From contig JBPCOJ010000067.1 of the NCBI GenBank assembly GCA_051000345.1, positions 1-64,000 of the forward strand: DNA of 64,000 nucleotides, given 5' to 3'. The notes beneath the pieces are model-generated. The model was not told the origin of the DNA. It worked only from the letters and a program-made list of their open reading frames with translations, and did not search any database. Shown in pieces: positions 25,758 to 33,611 of this stretch. How positions within the stretch are numbered: the stretch's first letter is position 1; each line of letters opens with the position of its first letter. Both the position numbers and the translations under genes were made by a program. The DNA is from JBHENC01 sp051000345 (lineage in GTDB: Bacteria > Acidobacteriota > Blastocatellia > Pyrinomonadales > Pyrinomonadaceae).

Positions 25758-28700
25758 TTAACCCGCGCTCTGACCTGCGTTCTGGTCTTTGCTTGCGCCG
25801 GAAAGAAATGGCGCGTGAGTTGTGAGCGCTTCGTCAACGAGTTTGCGCTGCTCTAGTTCGTGGATTGTGTATGAGCCTGTCGCGGGACTCGCTGATGCGG
25901 CGCGTCCGACGTAGCGCGGGCGTTCGCAGCCCGGCAGCAAGTCAATCAAGCGCGGTTCGACGAACGTCCAGCCGCCCATGTTCTGCGGTTCTTCCTGCGC
26001 CCACACGAGTTCCTTCGCGTTCGGGTAGGCCGCAAAAATTTCCTGCAAACTCGTTTTCGGAAACGGATAAAACTGTTCGAGCCGCAAGATAGCAACCTTG
26101 CGGTCGTCCGATTTCTGGCGCGCGACATTCAAATCGTAATAGACCTTGCCGCTGCACAAAACGATGCGCGTAATCTGTTCGCGGTCAACGCCCTCTGTTT
26201 CGTCTATCACAGGCTGAAAGCCGCCGCTCGTTAATTCGTCGCGCGTCGAAGAAGCGGCGGGCAGGCGCAGCAAACTCTTCGGCGTCATCACAATGAGCGG
26301 GCGCGCCGTTTCCTGCTTGATTTGTCGCCGCAGCAAATGGAAATACTGCGCCGGTGTTGACGGGTAACACACTTGCAGATTGTTCTCCGCGCAGAGTTGC
26401 AAATATCTTTCGAGCCGCGCGCTCGAATGCTCCGGCCCCTGTCCTTCGTAGCCGTGCGGCAACAGCAGCGCGAGCCGCGAACGCTGTTTCCATTTATCTT
26501 CGGACGCAGTGATGTATTGATCTATGATGACCTGCGCGCCGTTCGAGAAATCGCCGAACTGCGCTTCCCATATCACGAGCGCGTTTTGCGCGATGACCGA
26601 ATAGCCGTACTCGAATCCCAGCACGCCCTGTTCCGATAGAGAGCTATCGTAAACCTCGAACTTGGCGCGCATGTTTTTATCGGCACGCAATTCCGAAAGC
26701 GGCGTCCAGGACTCTCCGTTGCCTGTGTCGTACATGACGGCGTGGCGCTGGCTGAATGTGCCGCGCCCGGAATCCTGCCCGCTCAAGCGCACAAAGGTTC
26801 CGTCCATCACAAGCGAGCCGAAAGCCATTGCCTCTGCAAATGCCCAATCGAGCGGCGCTTCGCCTTCGCCCATCTTCGCGCGCTTGGCGAGTTGCCCGAC
26901 CATCTTCGGATTAATATGAAAGCCTTCCGGCACAATCGAAATTTTATGCGCGATGTCCCGAATCATTTCCGCAGATGCGCCCGTTTCGATTACGCTTGAG
27001 CCGTCTTCTTCAGGTGTGGGCGCGGCGAGTTCCTTGACTTCTTTTTTATGCGCGACAATATCCTTTGCACGCGCCAGCGCCTCTTCATAACCACGCACGC
27101 GTTCTTCGATGAGCGATTGCACATCAGCTTCCGTTAAAACCTCTTCGCGGATTAACTTTCGCGCATAAATTTCGCGCACGCCTTCGTGAGCGCGCACGCG
27201 TGCGTACATCAAAGGCTGCGTATAGCTCGGCTCGTCGCCTTCGTTATGCCCGAGGCGGCGAAAGCCGATGATGTCGAGCACTACGTCTTTATTAAATTCC
27301 TGACGGAAATCGAGTGCGATTTGCAGCACGCGGTAGGCCGCTTCGGGGTCGTCTCCGTTGACGTGGAAAATCGGAAGCTGCGTCATGCGCGCGACATCCG
27401 TCGAATAAATCGTCGAGCGGCTTTGCTCCGGCGACGTGGTGAAACCGATTTGGTTATTGACGATGATGTGAATCGTGCCGCCCGTGCGATAGCCTTTGAG
27501 GTCTGCGAGATTCAAAGTCTCCATCACAATGCCCTGCCCGGCGAACGCCGCATCGCCGTGCAAGAGAACCGGCAAGTATTCGTCCCAGGCCTTTTCGCGC
27601 TCTGCACCGGAAGCAATGCTTTCATCTTGTCGCGCGCGTACCATGCCTTCCACAACCGGATCGACGAATTCGAGGTGGCTCGGATTCGGCGAGACTGTAA
27701 TCTTGATTTCGCGTCCCTGCGTATTGCGTCCGCCCATTGCGCCCTGATGATATTTCACGTCGCCTTCGTCTGCCGGAAAGCTGGGGTGAACAGAGCCTTG
27801 AAACGAAGTGAAGATGCGCTCAGAGAAATCGCCGACGACGTTGGCGAGCACATTCAAGCGCCCGCGATGCGCCATGCCGAGAGTAATGTCGTGGACGCCG
27901 CGCACGACAGCGCCTTCGACTAATTGATCGAGGAGCGGAATGATCGTCTCCGAGCCTTCGACGGAGAAACGCTTTTGTCCCAGGAATTTCGTGTTGAGAA
28001 ATTTCTCGAATTGCTCTGCGGAAATCAGCTTCCAGAGAATTTGTTTTTTGATTTCAGGCGAGATGGGTTGCGGGCTAACGAACTGCTGGCGTATGCGTTC
28101 GCGCAGCCAAGTCTTTTGTTCCTTGCTTTGAATGTGACGATATTCCGTGCCGACTTTGCCGCAGTAAGCGCGATGTAGTATGTCAAGAATTTCACGCAAG
28201 GTAGAGCTTTCCTTGCCGCCTAGACCGCCCGTAATAAACTCTCTGTCCAAATCCCAGATCGTCAAACCGTAATACTCTATGTCTAGTTCCGGGTGATGGT
28301 GTACGTGCATCGCGTGCAGCGGGTCTATGTCCGCGATGAGATGCCCGCGCACGCGGTAAGCGTTGATGAGTTCGAGCACGCGCGCTTGTTTGATCGTTTG
28401 CTCGCGCACATGGTCGCCGCCGAGCAGAGACGGATTGTGATCGACAGACCAGCGCATCGGCTGCTCTGTGATATGCAAATCGGCGAACACATCAACATAA
28501 AAATTTGCTTCGCCGAGCAGAAGTTGATGCACGCGCGCAAGAAACGCGCCGGACTCCGCACCCTGCACGATGCGGTGATCGTAGGTCGAAGAAATCGAAA
28601 TGACTTTGCTAATGCCGAGTTGCGACAAAGCCTCCGGCGACATCGCGTGATATTCCGCCGGATATTCAATCGCGCCCGTTGCGATAATCACGGATTGACC

Positions 28701-29615
28701 CCTCATTAGACGCGGCGTCGAAGCGACTGTGCCGATGGTTCCGGGATTCGTGAGCGAAAGAGTCGTTCCCTGAAAATCAGGCACCACGAGTTTGCCCTCT
28801 CGCGCACGCTTGACCACATCATTATAAGCGGCGAGGAATTCGTGGAAGCTCATGTGGTTCGCGTTCTTGATGTTCGGCACGAGAAGGGAGCGCGAGCCGT
28901 CCTTTTTCGCCAGATCAATCGCCACGCCCAAATTGACGGCCTCGCGTTTGAGGCGCAGGGATTGCCCGTCGCGCTCCTCGTAGCCGTCGTTGAGTTGCGG
29001 AAATTCGCGCAAGGCACACAACAGCGCCCACGCGATCAAGTGCGTGTAGGAAGCCTTGCCGCCGCCGCTCTCGCTCAAATGTTTGTTGATGATGCGACGA
29101 TTTTCGTCTAAGACTTTGATCGGCACGCGCCGCACGGAAGTCGCGGTCGGAACCGTCAAACTCGTCTCCATGTTCTCGACGATCTTCAGCGCCGCGCCGC
29201 GAATCGGCTGCGCTTCGACTCCACTGCCAGCCGCAACAGGAGAGGCGACGGCGGCGGCTACTGGCTGTGTCGCAGATGCTTGCGTAGAAGATGATGCTGC
29301 TGATGGCGCAATCTTCGCGCCCGCTCCCGTGTTCGTCGCAGCGGTTGTTGTCGTCGTCGTGGCGCTTGATGCTGCTGCCCTGCTGCTCTCTGCGCTCGAC
29401 GAGGACGCGACGCTGCTGCCCGCGCCGTTGCCGGAGCTAACGTTTGCAGCCGCCGGGTTATTCAGCATCTCGGCAAAATAAGCGCGCCATGATTCATCGA
29501 CGAGCGACGGATCGCTGCGAAAGCGATTCAATAATCCTTCGACATAAGTCGCGTTTGCGCCAAAGTTTTCGGCGATAAATTCCGAGAAATCAACACCCTT
29601 TTGATTTTCGCTCAC
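25758..29615 (-). CDS. kgd: Fused 2-oxoglutarate dehydrogenase E2/E1 (Kgd-type)
   Basis: This 1285-residue protein begins with a GTG (29613-29615). The first 45 residues match the E1o N-terminal segment (FGANATYVEGLLNRFR), and an Ala/Ser/Thr-rich linker follows. A dihydrolipoyl succinyltransferase catalytic domain lies at about 140-370, with the HxxxD active-site equivalent in TYDHRIVQGAESGAF. The thiamin-diphosphate E1 component follows (about 400-1260), with motifs such as LGMAHRGRLNVLANV, LHGDAAFAGQG and IVNNQIGFTTSP. This is the arrangement of mycobacterial Kgd/OdhA, which decarboxylates 2-oxoglutarate and feeds the succinyltransferase. No lipoyl domain is visible, so a separate E2 must supply lipoate and E3 must act in trans. 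It completes the oxidative TCA cycle in the cytoplasm. Confidence 0.93.
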   Translation of the reverse strand: MSENQKGVDFSEFIAENFGANATYVEGLLNRFRSDPSLVDESWRAYFAEMLNNPAAANVSSGNGAGSSVASSSSAESSRAAASSATTTTTTAATNTGAGAKIAPSAASSSTQASATQPVAAAVASPVAAGSGVEAQPIRGAALKIVENMETSLTVPTATSVRRVPIKVLDENRRIINKHLSESGGGKASYTHLIAWALLCALREFPQLNDGYEERDGQSLRLKREAVNLGVAIDLAKKDGSRSLLVPNIKNANHMSFHEFLAAYNDVVKRAREGKLVVPDFQGTTLSLTNPGTIGTVASTPRLMRGQSVIIATGAIEYPAEYHAMSPEALSQLGISKVISISSTYDHRIVQGAESGAFLARVHQLLLGEANFYVDVFADLHITEQPMRWSVDHNPSLLGGDHVREQTIKQARVLELINAYRVRGHLIADIDPLHAMHVHHHPELDIEYYGLTIWDLDREFITGGLGGKESSTLREILDILHRAYCGKVGTEYRHIQSKEQKTWLRERIRQQFVSPQPISPEIKKQILWKLISAEQFEKFLNTKFLGQKRFSVEGSETIIPLLDQLVEGAVVRGVHDITLGMAHRGRLNVLANVVGDFSERIFTSFQGSVHPSFPADEGDVKYHQGAMGGRNTQGREIKITVSPNPSHLEFVDPVVEGMVRARQDESIASGAEREKAWDEYLPVLLHGDAAFAGQGIVMETLNLADLKGYRTGGTIHIIVNNQIGFTTSPEQSRSTIYSTDVARMTQLPIFHVNGDDPEAAYRVLQIALDFRQEFNKDVVLDIIGFRRLGHNEGDEPSYTQPLMYARVRAHEGVREIYARKLIREEVLTEADVQSLIEERVRGYEEALARAKDIVAHKKEVKELAAPTPEEDGSSVIETGASAEMIRDIAHKISIVPEGFHINPKMVGQLAKRAKMGEGEAPLDWAFAEAMAFGSLVMDGTFVRLSGQDSGRGTFSQRHAVMYDTGNGESWTPLSELRADKNMRAKFEVYDSSLSEQGVLGFEYGYSVIAQNALVIWEAQFGDFSNGAQVIIDQYITASEDKWKQRSRLALLLPHGYEGQGPEHSSARLERYLQLCAENNLQVCYPSTPAQYFHLLRRQIKQETARPLIVMTPKSLLRLPAASSTRDELTSGGFQPVIDETEGVDREQITRIVLCSGKVYYDLNVARQKSDDRKVAILRLEQFYPFPKTSLQEIFAAYPNAKELVWAQEEPQNMGGWTFVEPRLIDLLPGCERPRYVGRAASASPATGSYTIHELEQRKLVDEALTTHAPFLSGASKDQNAGQSAG

Positions 29616-29917
29616 GGTTCTCTCACCTCACACTCGCGCGCGTCATTCGTCAACGCATACGCGATAACAAGTTGTTCTTTTCAATTGAAATATAAGCCTA
29701 TCATCTTCCGCCATTCATTGCATCCGAAGGCCGCAAGCACTGCCCGCGCGACAAATATAATTTTACACTACGGCATATTCTACCCCACATCTGCGGTAGA
29801 ATAATTTATTGAGCGTCACTCTTTATTAACCAGCTCATGCTGGTAACGTAAGCGGCGATGTCTGGTATATGATGGCGCGGAACACAAATATCTTCAGTCA
29901 GGAAATGATTCTCACGG
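29616..29917. other. Divergent intergenic region with two hairpins
   Basis: No gene is convincing here. A hairpin at 29776-29803 pairs TATTCTACC with GGTAGAATA, and a smaller one at 29829-29844 pairs ACCAGC with GCTGGT. The second resembles the ends of family B repeats. The region should hold the promoters of kgd (minus) and of the zinc-ribbon gene (plus). Confidence 0.5.
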
Positions 29918-30601
29918 ATGCAGCCAACGAACAATCGTAGATGCCTGAACTGCGGGTTGATGAACTTTGCAGTTGACGTTCAGTGCAAGCGTTGCGGCGC
30001 GGCGCTCGACGAAAGGGAGGCGACGCATCTTGTTATCGAAGAAAGCGAAACGAGTGAAAAACGCCGCTTGCCACTGAAGCGTTTGCTGTTTACTCCGGCG
30101 TTGATTTTCATTGTGCTGTTCGTTTGGTACGTTTCCTTGTTCGTGACTTCCGAGCCGATTTCGTTTGAACAGAAACAAGTCGTGCATCGGGCGATTAAGG
30201 TGCTCGAAGAAAAGGGATTCACGAACGAGGCTTTTCTGTTGGAAAACTTTGTAAGCTATCGCGCGACGGATAATTGGTGGAACAAGTGGGTCGGCCACGC
30301 GACGGCTTATGCGGCAACGAATTTCCCGTTTGAAGTCGTCACGCTTTATCCTGATTTCTTTAATGTGCCCGTTGACGATGTCGAGCGCGCGATGATGTTG
30401 CTGCATGAGTCTTATCATTTGCGCGGGCGCGGAGAACCGGCGGCGTTCGGCGGCGTGTGGCGCGACAAAGCGAAACTCGGTTGGACGCAAGATGTTTACG
30501 GTGGGACGAGAGCATGGCGAAACGTGCGTGAGTTCACAGGCCGCTACGCGCCGCAGCTTTTCCTGTGCGGTGTTGACGCGAAAACAGATTGCATTCCATA
30601 A
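29918..30601 (+). CDS. Zinc-ribbon membrane protein with HExxH motif
   Basis: This 227-residue protein has an N-terminal zinc ribbon (Cys9, Cys12, Cys23, Cys26), a charged linker and one membrane span (about 58-76). The C-terminal domain contains LLHESYHL, an HExxH pattern (His163, Glu164, His167) as in zinc metallopeptidases. A third ligand is not obvious. With a single span the HExxH domain would lie on the opposite side of the membrane from the zinc ribbon, probably the periplasm. I do not recognise the family, and enzymatic activity is a guess from the motif. It is preceded by the divergent region with hairpins and followed by a Tat-signal gene about 70 nt on. Confidence 0.7.
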   Translation: MQPTNNRRCLNCGLMNFAVDVQCKRCGAALDEREATHLVIEESETSEKRRLPLKRLLFTPALIFIVLFVWYVSLFVTSEPISFEQKQVVHRAIKVLEEKGFTNEAFLLENFVSYRATDNWWNKWVGHATAYAATNFPFEVVTLYPDFFNVPVDDVERAMMLLHESYHLRGRGEPAAFGGVWRDKAKLGWTQDVYGGTRAWRNVREFTGRYAPQLFLCGVDAKTDCIP

Positions 30602-30673
30602 TCTGCCAACGAGTTTTCAACATCAAATTCATCAGCGCCACTAACAACATCAGAATAACTGTTTGGAATAACC

Positions 30674-31081
30674 GTGATGAGAAAATCAAAAACCGACTCG
30701 AAGTTAGAAAGCGAAGAGCCGCAGAGCGCGTCGCGTCGCAGCTTTAACAAGACCATCGCCGCCACCGCCATCTTTGCCGCCGCGCCGCTCGCATCTTCCG
30801 TTGCCCGCGCGCAAACAACGCCCGGCACATCGAAGGAAACGCCCGCGCCGCCCAAGCCGCAAACATCGCCCGCGACCACAGCAGCGGCGGCGGCGCAAAA
30901 GCCTTCGCCGCTTGCCGAAGCTTATGTGGAAGTAGCGCGCGTGCGCTTCGGCGAACAGGTCACGCCCGAACAACTCGCGCAAATCAAGAAGGACGTGGCG
31001 GGCATGGTTCGCACGGCGGATCGCTTGCGCGCCGTGAAATTACAGAACGCAGACGAGCCGGATTTTGTTTTCAGCGCATGA
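30674..31081 (+). CDS. Twin-arginine signal protein next to amidase
   Basis: This 135-residue protein has a Tat-type signal, SRRSFNKTIAATAIFAAAPL, ending near SSVARAQ. A Pro/Ala/Thr-rich linker and a helical C-terminal domain of about 55 residues follow (PLAEAYVEVARVRFGEQV ... ADRLRAVKL), ending DEPDFVFSA. The helical part vaguely resembles the GatC subunit of amidotransferases, and the next gene encodes a GatA-like amidase about 120 nt downstream. I infer that it may be an exported accessory partner of that enzyme. If so, the location poses a question, because the amidase itself has no visible signal peptide and might be co-exported. Confidence 0.7.
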   Translation: MMRKSKTDSKLESEEPQSASRRSFNKTIAATAIFAAAPLASSVARAQTTPGTSKETPAPPKPQTSPATTAAAAAQKPSPLAEAYVEVARVRFGEQVTPEQLAQIKKDVAGMVRTADRLRAVKLQNADEPDFVFSA

Positions 31082-31203
31082 TTCATCGTTCGTTGAAAAC
31101 GAAAAGGCCGTTTCGCTTTCAGCGCATGGTTCAAGCGACGAAGAATCTTGCCGCTTAACTTTGCCCTTCCATACTGATCTTTCAATTCACCACTTTTCTA
31201 TTT

Positions 31204-32640
31204 ATGACTATCAACGACAACACGCTGTTCTCCACCGTCAACAAACTCGCCGCAGAAATACGCGCGCGTCGCATCTCGCCCGTCGAACTGACGGAAGCTT
31301 ACCTAGACAGGTTGGAAAAATACGGCGCGCGTCTCGGCGCTGTCGTCACTATCATGCGCGATTCGGCGCTCGCGGAAGCGCGCCTTGCCGAACGTGAAAT
31401 CCGCGCGGGACACTATCGCGGCGCGCTGCACGGCATTCCCTACGGCGCGAAGGACTTGCTTGCGACGCGCAATGCCAAAACAACTTGGGGCGCGACGCCT
31501 TATAAGGATCAAAGGTTTGCGGAAGATGCGACGGTGGTTAAGAAACTGCGCGCGGCGGGCGCTGTGCTCGTCGCAAAACTAGCGATGATCGAACTCGCGG
31601 GCGGGATGGGCTATAACCAAGCAGACGCGAGTTTGACGGGCGCGTGCCGCACGCCTTGGAACACGGATTTCTGGAGCGGCGGCTCGTCTTCGGGGCCGGG
31701 ATCGGCAACGGCGGCAGGGCTTGTCGGCTTCGCCATCGGTTCGGAAACTTCCGGCTCGATTCTTACGCCGTCGGCTTACTGCGGCGTCGCGGGCTTGCGC
31801 CCGACTTACGGCGCGGTATCGCGTCACGGCGCGATGGCCTTGAGTTGGACGCTCGATAAGTTGGGGCCGATGTGTCGTTCGGCGGAAGATTGCGGAATCG
31901 TATTCAATGCCATTGCCGGACGCGATCCGCTCGATCCGACATCGAAAGAATCACCCTTTCCTTCCCGCCAACCAGCGAACGGTAAGCGCGTGCCTGCTGT
32001 AAAGCCTTCGCAGATTCGCATCGGTGTGATTAAAGATTCTTATGAGAAAGCGCAGCCCGCCGTGCGCGAGAATTTTTTGCGCTCGCTCGATGTGCTAAGG
32101 AAATTAGAGACGGTAAAAATAGAGATGGATGTAAAGCTGCCGGATTTTCCTTACGGCGCGGCGGTCGGAACCATCGTCGACGCAGAGGGCGCGAGCGCGT
32201 TTCGTGACTTAATCGAATCGGGGCGCGTGCGCGAACTCGCTTCACCCGAAGGGCGCGCGGGCGGCTATACGGCGTCGCTCGTGACGGCGGTTGATTACCT
32301 TCACGCGATGCGCCTGCGCGCTCCGATGCAACGCGCGTGGGCTGAAATGTTTTCCAAGTACACTGTGCTCGCCGCGCCCTCGCGCGCGACTGTTTCGTAC
32401 CCCGTCGGCAAGCCCTTCGATCAAGCGTATCCGAATCTTGGCGCAACCGTTTCGCCCATCGGAGCGGCCAACCTCGTCGGCGTGCCAGCCATCTCCGTGC
32501 CGAACGGCTTCGGCGAAAACAATCTTCCGACCGGCATACAATTCGTCGGCGCGGCGTGGAGCGAAAACGTGCTTTTAGATTTGGCGAATCGCTATCAACA
32601 AGCGACGGCGTGGCACAAAGAGCATCCGAAGCTCAGTTGA
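31204..32640 (+). CDS. Amidase-signature enzyme (GatA-like)
   Basis: This 478-residue protein carries the amidase signature. The Ser-cisSer-Lys triad is visible: Lys83 in PYGAKDLLAT, the cis Ser near 162 in WSGGSSSGPGSA, and the nucleophile near Ser185 in IGSETSGSILTPS. The C-terminal segment (PTGIQFVGAAWSEN) is typical of the family. It hydrolyses amide bonds; the substrate is unknown. True GatA works with GatB and GatC, which are not here, so this is more likely a free-standing amidase of the kind found in Acidobacteriota. No signal peptide is seen. It follows the Tat-signal gene on the same strand and may depend on that protein. Confidence 0.88.
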   Translation: MTINDNTLFSTVNKLAAEIRARRISPVELTEAYLDRLEKYGARLGAVVTIMRDSALAEARLAEREIRAGHYRGALHGIPYGAKDLLATRNAKTTWGATPYKDQRFAEDATVVKKLRAAGAVLVAKLAMIELAGGMGYNQADASLTGACRTPWNTDFWSGGSSSGPGSATAAGLVGFAIGSETSGSILTPSAYCGVAGLRPTYGAVSRHGAMALSWTLDKLGPMCRSAEDCGIVFNAIAGRDPLDPTSKESPFPSRQPANGKRVPAVKPSQIRIGVIKDSYEKAQPAVRENFLRSLDVLRKLETVKIEMDVKLPDFPYGAAVGTIVDAEGASAFRDLIESGRVRELASPEGRAGGYTASLVTAVDYLHAMRLRAPMQRAWAEMFSKYTVLAAPSRATVSYPVGKPFDQAYPNLGATVSPIGAANLVGVPAISVPNGFGENNLPTGIQFVGAAWSENVLLDLANRYQQATAWHKEHPKLS

Positions 32641-32718
32641 AGATCGTCAGCGGATTTCTTGTTAGGTGGCGGCGTTGACATCTTTCTAAGATACAGGATA
32701 AATAGCTGTGGGGGTGTT

Positions 32719-32880
32719 ATGAAAAAGCTGAAAGCCGTGAAAGAAGTTAAAGTCGAGCGTCCACCGCGCGCTGTCGTGTCAGAGAAGGACGCTCTGAAGC
32801 GCATGAAAGAATTCTCTAAACGGAAGGAGCAATTCCTTGGCACTGCTCGAACGGGTAAGAGTCGAAGTGTACGTCCCTGA
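32719..32880 (+). CDS. Small basic protein (53 aa) upstream of a 110-aa partner
   Basis: The ATG at 32719 follows a GGGGGTG and starts a 53-residue, lysine-rich protein, KKLKAVKEVKVERPP followed by SEKDALKRMKEFSKRKEQF. The open frame extends further upstream without a signal. It overlaps the next gene by 44 nt, and AGGAG within this coding region serves as that gene's ribosome-binding site. The layout (short charged first gene, overlapping second gene) is like toxin-antitoxin modules, but neither protein matches a toxin family that I know. Confidence 0.65.
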   Translation: MKKLKAVKEVKVERPPRAVVSEKDALKRMKEFSKRKEQFLGTARTGKSRSVRP

Positions 32881-33169
32881 CTTGCCAGCGATTTCTTACC
32901 GCAATCTGCTTCTGTCTTTCGAGGAAGAGTTCACCTATGCGTTTGGCGGCTGCACGATTGTGCGTGGGCTTGATGGCAATTATCTTTCACGCGCGGGTGT
33001 GAAAACTCCCGACCGCATTAATCTTATCTACACAGATTTGCCGCTCGCGTTATCCACCAATTTTGAGAGCGTGGCTCGTTATGCAGATGAGTTGAAACAA
33101 GCGGCAGTCGAAGCCTTAGCTGAAGAAGCCGTTTTGGTGGTAATAGCACAAGTTTATCATGCCGTGTGA
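32837..33169 (+). CDS. Conserved hypothetical protein (110 aa)
   Basis: The start is a TTG at 32837, supported by GGAAGGAG at ideal spacing inside the preceding gene. The protein contains VEVYVPDLPAISYRNLLLS, EEEFTYAFGGCTIVRG and DRINLIYTDLPL. I recognise the pattern as a small conserved family scattered through Cyanobacteria and Acidobacteriota. No function is known to me. The tight overlap with the 53-residue gene implies coupled translation. An attC-like sequence starts 11 nt after the stop. Confidence 0.68.
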   Translation: MALLERVRVEVYVPDLPAISYRNLLLSFEEEFTYAFGGCTIVRGLDGNYLSRAGVKTPDRINLIYTDLPLALSTNFESVARYADELKQAAVEALAEEAVLVVIAQVYHAV

Positions 33170-33180
33170 TTATCGAATGT

Positions 33181-33269
33181 TTCCTAACAACTCAGTCAAC
33201 CAGACCCATCATCGGCCTGTCTCTTAAACCCGATGCTGATTGCTCACCGGTTAGTTCAGGCATTATGGT
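33181..33269 (+). repeat. attC-like recombination site (candidate)
   Basis: The left side reads CTAACAACTCAGTCAACC and the right side GGTTAGTTCAGGCATTA. These resemble the two ends of class-1-type integron attC sites (known pattern CTAACAATTCATTCAAGC ... TTAATTCAGGCGTTAG). The final core reads CATTATG rather than GTTRRRY, so it may be decayed. It lies between two small hypothetical genes, as cassette boundaries do. No integrase gene or attI is in the window. Confidence 0.45.
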
Positions 33270-33290
33270 GCTTCGCCTCTTTAACATTTG

Positions 33291-33611
33291 ATGAGCAAAA
33301 CGAAGACTTACAAAATAGAAGTCGAAGCGCACGGTCGTGGCAGGTGGGCATTCTATGTCGAGCAAGGGCGATTACCATTTTCTTGGGAGATTCTTGGCGT
33401 CAACGGAACAGGAGTAGATATGCCCATCCCGGAAGCGTGGGACGCCTACTGCGAAAAATATAGAGCAAATTGGGCTAAGGGACGCAGAGATGAAATTATG
33501 CAAAGGGTCGCGGAAGGCTTGCTCAAGAAGTGGTACGGGAGCGGAACTTATGAGGTAGTCGAAGATCGCTGGCTTAATATATATCCCAGCCCGTCGCTCC
33601 TCTTTTCATAA
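33291..33611 (+). CDS. Hypothetical protein (106 aa) after attC-like site
   Basis: The ATG at 33291 (a TTG just before it is also possible) begins SKTKTYKIEVEAHGRGRWAF. The protein is a mixed beta/alpha chain with VEQGRLPFSWEILGVNG and EIMQRVAEGLLKKWYGSGTYE. I do not recognise the family. No clear ribosome-binding site is seen. Its stop codon overlaps the cheA stop on the other strand by 6 nt, so it is inserted tightly against the neighbouring gene. It could be a gene cassette carried with the attC-like site. Confidence 0.62.
   Translation: MSKTKTYKIEVEAHGRGRWAFYVEQGRLPFSWEILGVNGTGVDMPIPEAWDAYCEKYRANWAKGRRDEIMQRVAEGLLKKWYGSGTYEVVEDRWLNIYPSPSLLFS

Noticed and set aside
27186..27923. Plus-strand frame of 245 codons
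   Set aside because: It is antisense to the E1 domain of the 2-oxoglutarate enzyme and has no domain-like pattern.
29601..29804. Plus-strand 67-codon frame upstream of the zinc-ribbon gene
   Set aside because: It overlaps the kgd start and has no ribosome-binding site or recognisable composition; more likely leader DNA.
31068..31140. Direct repeat of TTTCAGCGCATGATTCA with one mismatch between the Tat gene and the amidase gene
   Set aside because: Short and imperfect; it may be a small duplication with no evident role.
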